A stretch of DNA of 64,000 bases, taken from the NCBI GenBank assembly GCA_017512145.1, contig JAFWHB010000031.1, forward strand, positions 62,001 to 126,000, in the 5' to 3' direction. The stretch comes from Mogibacterium sp. GTDB taxonomy: Bacteria; Bacillota; Clostridia; Peptostreptococcales; Anaerovoracaceae. Positions 62,974-64,000 of the stretch are shown here, piece by piece. The translations under genes were made by a program, and so were the position numbers. The notes under the pieces are model-generated. The model ran no database searches, was not told where the DNA came from, and saw nothing but the letters and a program-made list of their open reading frames with translations. The first letter of the stretch is position 1. The number at the start of each line of letters is the position of its first letter.

Positions 62974-63010
62974 AAAAAGACGCGACCTACAGTTATCTGT
63001 AAATCGCGTC
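62974..63010 (-). terminator. Long hairpin with T-run, probable terminator of the hypA unit
   Basis: GACGCGA (62979-62985) and TCGCGTC (63004-63010) with an inner TACAG/CTGTA pair; on the minus strand TTTTT follows. It is about 300 bases downstream of hypA and upstream of the unknown gene. Confidence 0.7.
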
Positions 63011-63186
63011 CCCTGACTCTTTTTTCTGAGCTCCGCCCTTGCCTTCCGGCTTCATTACAGGGAACATTTCCCATATAAGTATTTAGCCAAAAGATGTACA
63101 TATAAGGGCACATTCATGCTGTGTATTGACCGGCCCAGACCGTTTTCAAATTTCTAGGTTTTATGATATTTTACCACGCAAGCACC

Positions 63187-63220
63187 AATTGGGGTAGTGA
63201 ATGGGGTAAATTGGGGTAGT
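63187..63220. repeat. AATTGGGGTAGT direct repeat with a central degenerate copy
   Basis: The 12-base AATTGGGGTAGT occurs at 63187-63198 and 63209-63220, 22 bases apart (two helical turns). ATGGGGTAAA lies between. It could be a protein binding array or the end of an att site. Confidence 0.7.
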
Positions 63221-63306
63221 AGTCAAAATGTTATATTCTTATACTACCTTACAAAGACACTCTGTAATATTTAGCTCTTGAGCAGCACGAAATTGTGCGA
63301 TCGTTA

Positions 63307-63678
63307 TTATTTTGGAGACAGAGAACCGTCCCCTGTCTCCTTTACGATTATTTCTTTTACGCTGAAGGTCTTGCCGGACAGCACCGTCTTTCTGAAGCTG
63401 CCGCAGGAAGGGCAATAACCTTTGTGCTCCACGACGTTGAATATCTCGTCGCAGTCATCGCATTCCGCGAGACCCGGCACTGTGTTAAGGGTCAGCTTCG
63501 CTTCCTGCAGGATGGTCCCCTTCACGACCATGGGATAGGTCTTCTCGAGATACTCGGGTATCACAAGAGACAGTTCCCCGTTGTCGCAAACGACTTCATC
63601 GATCCCATCAACGCCGTTCTCCGCAGCGAATCTCTCTACCGTGCGGAGTATCTGCCTGGCGATGCCTATCTCATGCAT
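63307..63678 (-). CDS. hypA: Hydrogenase nickel metallochaperone HypA
   Basis: 123 residues. N-terminal Met-His-Glu (MHEIGIARQIL) is the nickel site; a zinc site is made by CDDC and CPSC (AECDDCDEIFNVVEHKGYCPSC). It delivers nickel to [NiFe] hydrogenase or urease. Typical HypA has about 113-117 residues; here the last residues (TGDGSLSPK) are encoded inside a REP-like palindrome at 63314-63340, so the natural end may have been displaced. The ATG at 63678 overlaps the end of the upstream oxidoreductase gene by 8 bases; GGAGG precedes it. Confidence 0.92.
   Translation of the reverse strand: MHEIGIARQILRTVERFAAENGVDGIDEVVCDNGELSLVIPEYLEKTYPMVVKGTILQEAKLTLNTVPGLAECDDCDEIFNVVEHKGYCPSCGSFRKTVLSGKTFSVKEIIVKETGDGSLSPK
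63314..63340. repeat. REP-like palindrome (GGAGACAG ... CTGTCTCC)
   Basis: GGAGACAG (63314-63321) pairs with CTGTCTCC (63333-63340) around AGAACCGTCCC. Palindromes with a GGGGACGGTTCT core flanked by GACAG/CTGTC occur as dispersed repeats in many bacteria, some linked to Y1-type (RAYT) transposases; this link is from memory. Confidence 0.75.
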
Positions 63679-64000
63679 TTCCGCCTCCGCGTCTTCCCAG
63701 CTGCTTCTTCACCATTCCCGCGCCGATGCTAGGAACGTGAGTGACGATCTTGCCGAGCGTTCCGAAGTACTTGCCGTTGCCGGCATCGTAGACCTTCTCA
63801 AGCTGGATCGCGTCGAACTTGCAGTGTGTGGTGCAGATGCCGCAGCCCACGCACATGAAGCGGTCGACGACGGCGGTGCCGCATCCGAGGCATCTGCCGC
63901 ATTCTTTCTTCACCTGCTCTTCGGTGAAAGTGCTGCGGAGATCGTCGAACGTGGTCCTCGCCTTCTCACCGCCCGGACCTGCCGCCTTCTGACGAGGCGC
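63671..64000 (-). CDS. GltD-like FAD-dependent oxidoreductase, iron-sulfur C-terminus (5' end outside window)
   Basis: The frame is open to the right edge (110 codons visible). It reads ...ARTTFDDLRSTFTEEQVKKECGRCLGCG then VDRFMCVGCGICTTHCKFDAIQLE. The first cluster pattern ECGRCLGCG and the second CVGCGICTTHC are the C-terminal 4Fe-4S region of large glutamate-synthase-beta-like NAD(P)H oxidoreductases often found with molybdenum or hydrogenase enzymes. The rest of the protein and the FAD domain lie beyond the window. It overlaps hypA by 8 bases, so the two are translated together. Confidence 0.75.
   Translation of the reverse strand, partial: APRQKAAGPGGEKARTTFDDLRSTFTEEQVKKECGRCLGCGTAVVDRFMCVGCGICTTHCKFDAIQLEKVYDAGNGKYFGTLGKIVTHVPSIGAGMVKKQLGRRGGGNA

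Larger units (their letters stand above)
62854..63306. other. 453-base non-coding stretch with hairpins and repeats
   Basis: No convincing gene. It holds a long minus-strand terminator-like hairpin, three GGGGTA repeats at 63189-63220, and lies just left of a REP-like palindrome. The rest is unremarkable A/T-rich DNA. Composition changes to more GC-rich to the right of about 63,300. It may be the trace of an element or rearrangement. Confidence 0.6.

Overview
The window looks like chromosomal DNA of a low-to-mid GC anaerobic member of the Bacillota, class Clostridia. This is inferred from strong AGGAGG-type ribosome binding sites, many TTG/GTG starts, TTGACA/TATAAT promoters with frequent extended -10 elements, Rho-independent terminators, and family content: PrdX-like tRNA editors, EFR1 ferredoxin proteins, the DUF969/DUF979 transporter, CmpB-type permease, clostripain and PepSY/RsgI proteins. 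A peptide- and amino-acid-fermenting clostridium (for example Family XIII/Anaerovoracaceae) fits, but the genus cannot be fixed from this sequence. Most genes lie on the minus strand. I see no rRNA, tRNA, CRISPR array, prophage or intact insertion sequence.

Layout. 1-4.5 kb: an ABC ATPase (cut by the left edge), a DUF445 membrane protein, a CPA2 antiporter with RCK_C domains and a YgjP-like metallopeptidase form one minus-strand operon, possibly with a leaderless mRNA. 4.5-12.1 kb: a giant M14 metallopeptidase, the putative 5-oxoproline transporter pair, an M29 aminopeptidase and pyroglutamyl peptidase form a peptide catabolic operon facing a divergent TetR regulator. 12-18 kb: an AgcS amino acid symporter, a GH127-like glycosidase, and cysK behind a cysteine-codon leader peptide and attenuator; a LOR/SDH (ornithine cyclodeaminase-like) gene is divergent. 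18-25 kb: a prolyl-tRNA editing protein, a HerA-like ATPase, an M16C peptidase, a TauE/SafE permease and an unknown membrane protein. 25-31 kb: a PepSY protein, ECF sigma and RsgI-like anti-sigma operon, then tagD, mscS, deoD and a small HExxH protein, then an EFR1 flavodoxin/ferredoxin protein.

31-39 kb: the F-type ATP synthase operon in the order B-E-F-(H'A)-G-D-C. There is no separate delta gene; a delta C-terminal domain is fused to the front of alpha. Subunits a and c also carry extra N-terminal hydrophobic segments. pta lies upstream. 39-49.5 kb: a long minus-strand run with a membrane-anchored clostripain-type peptidase, two EamA exporters, a TM2 protein, a 64-residue Nif11-like protein, an ABM monooxygenase, a CmpB-like permease, ftsH, a Nudix hydrolase, a second prolyl-tRNA editor and a CDF transporter with altered metal ligands. 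49.5-53.7 kb: a plus-strand amino acid ABC importer followed by a GH13 glycosidase.

53.7-61 kb: a 5'-nucleotidase family protein, a DUF5662-like protein, a cyclase-family enzyme, and two secreted surface proteins whose terminators are nearly identical. 61-63 kb: a KAP-type P-loop NTPase with an unknown partner. 63-64 kb: a non-coding stretch with repeats, then hypA (its 3' end lies inside a REP-like palindrome) and the iron-sulfur C-terminus of a GltD-like oxidoreductase. The main metabolic theme is uptake and breakdown of peptides and amino acids, ATP from acetyl-phosphate (pta) and an unusual F-type ATPase. The most notable observations are the cysteine attenuator before cysK and the delta-alpha fusion.
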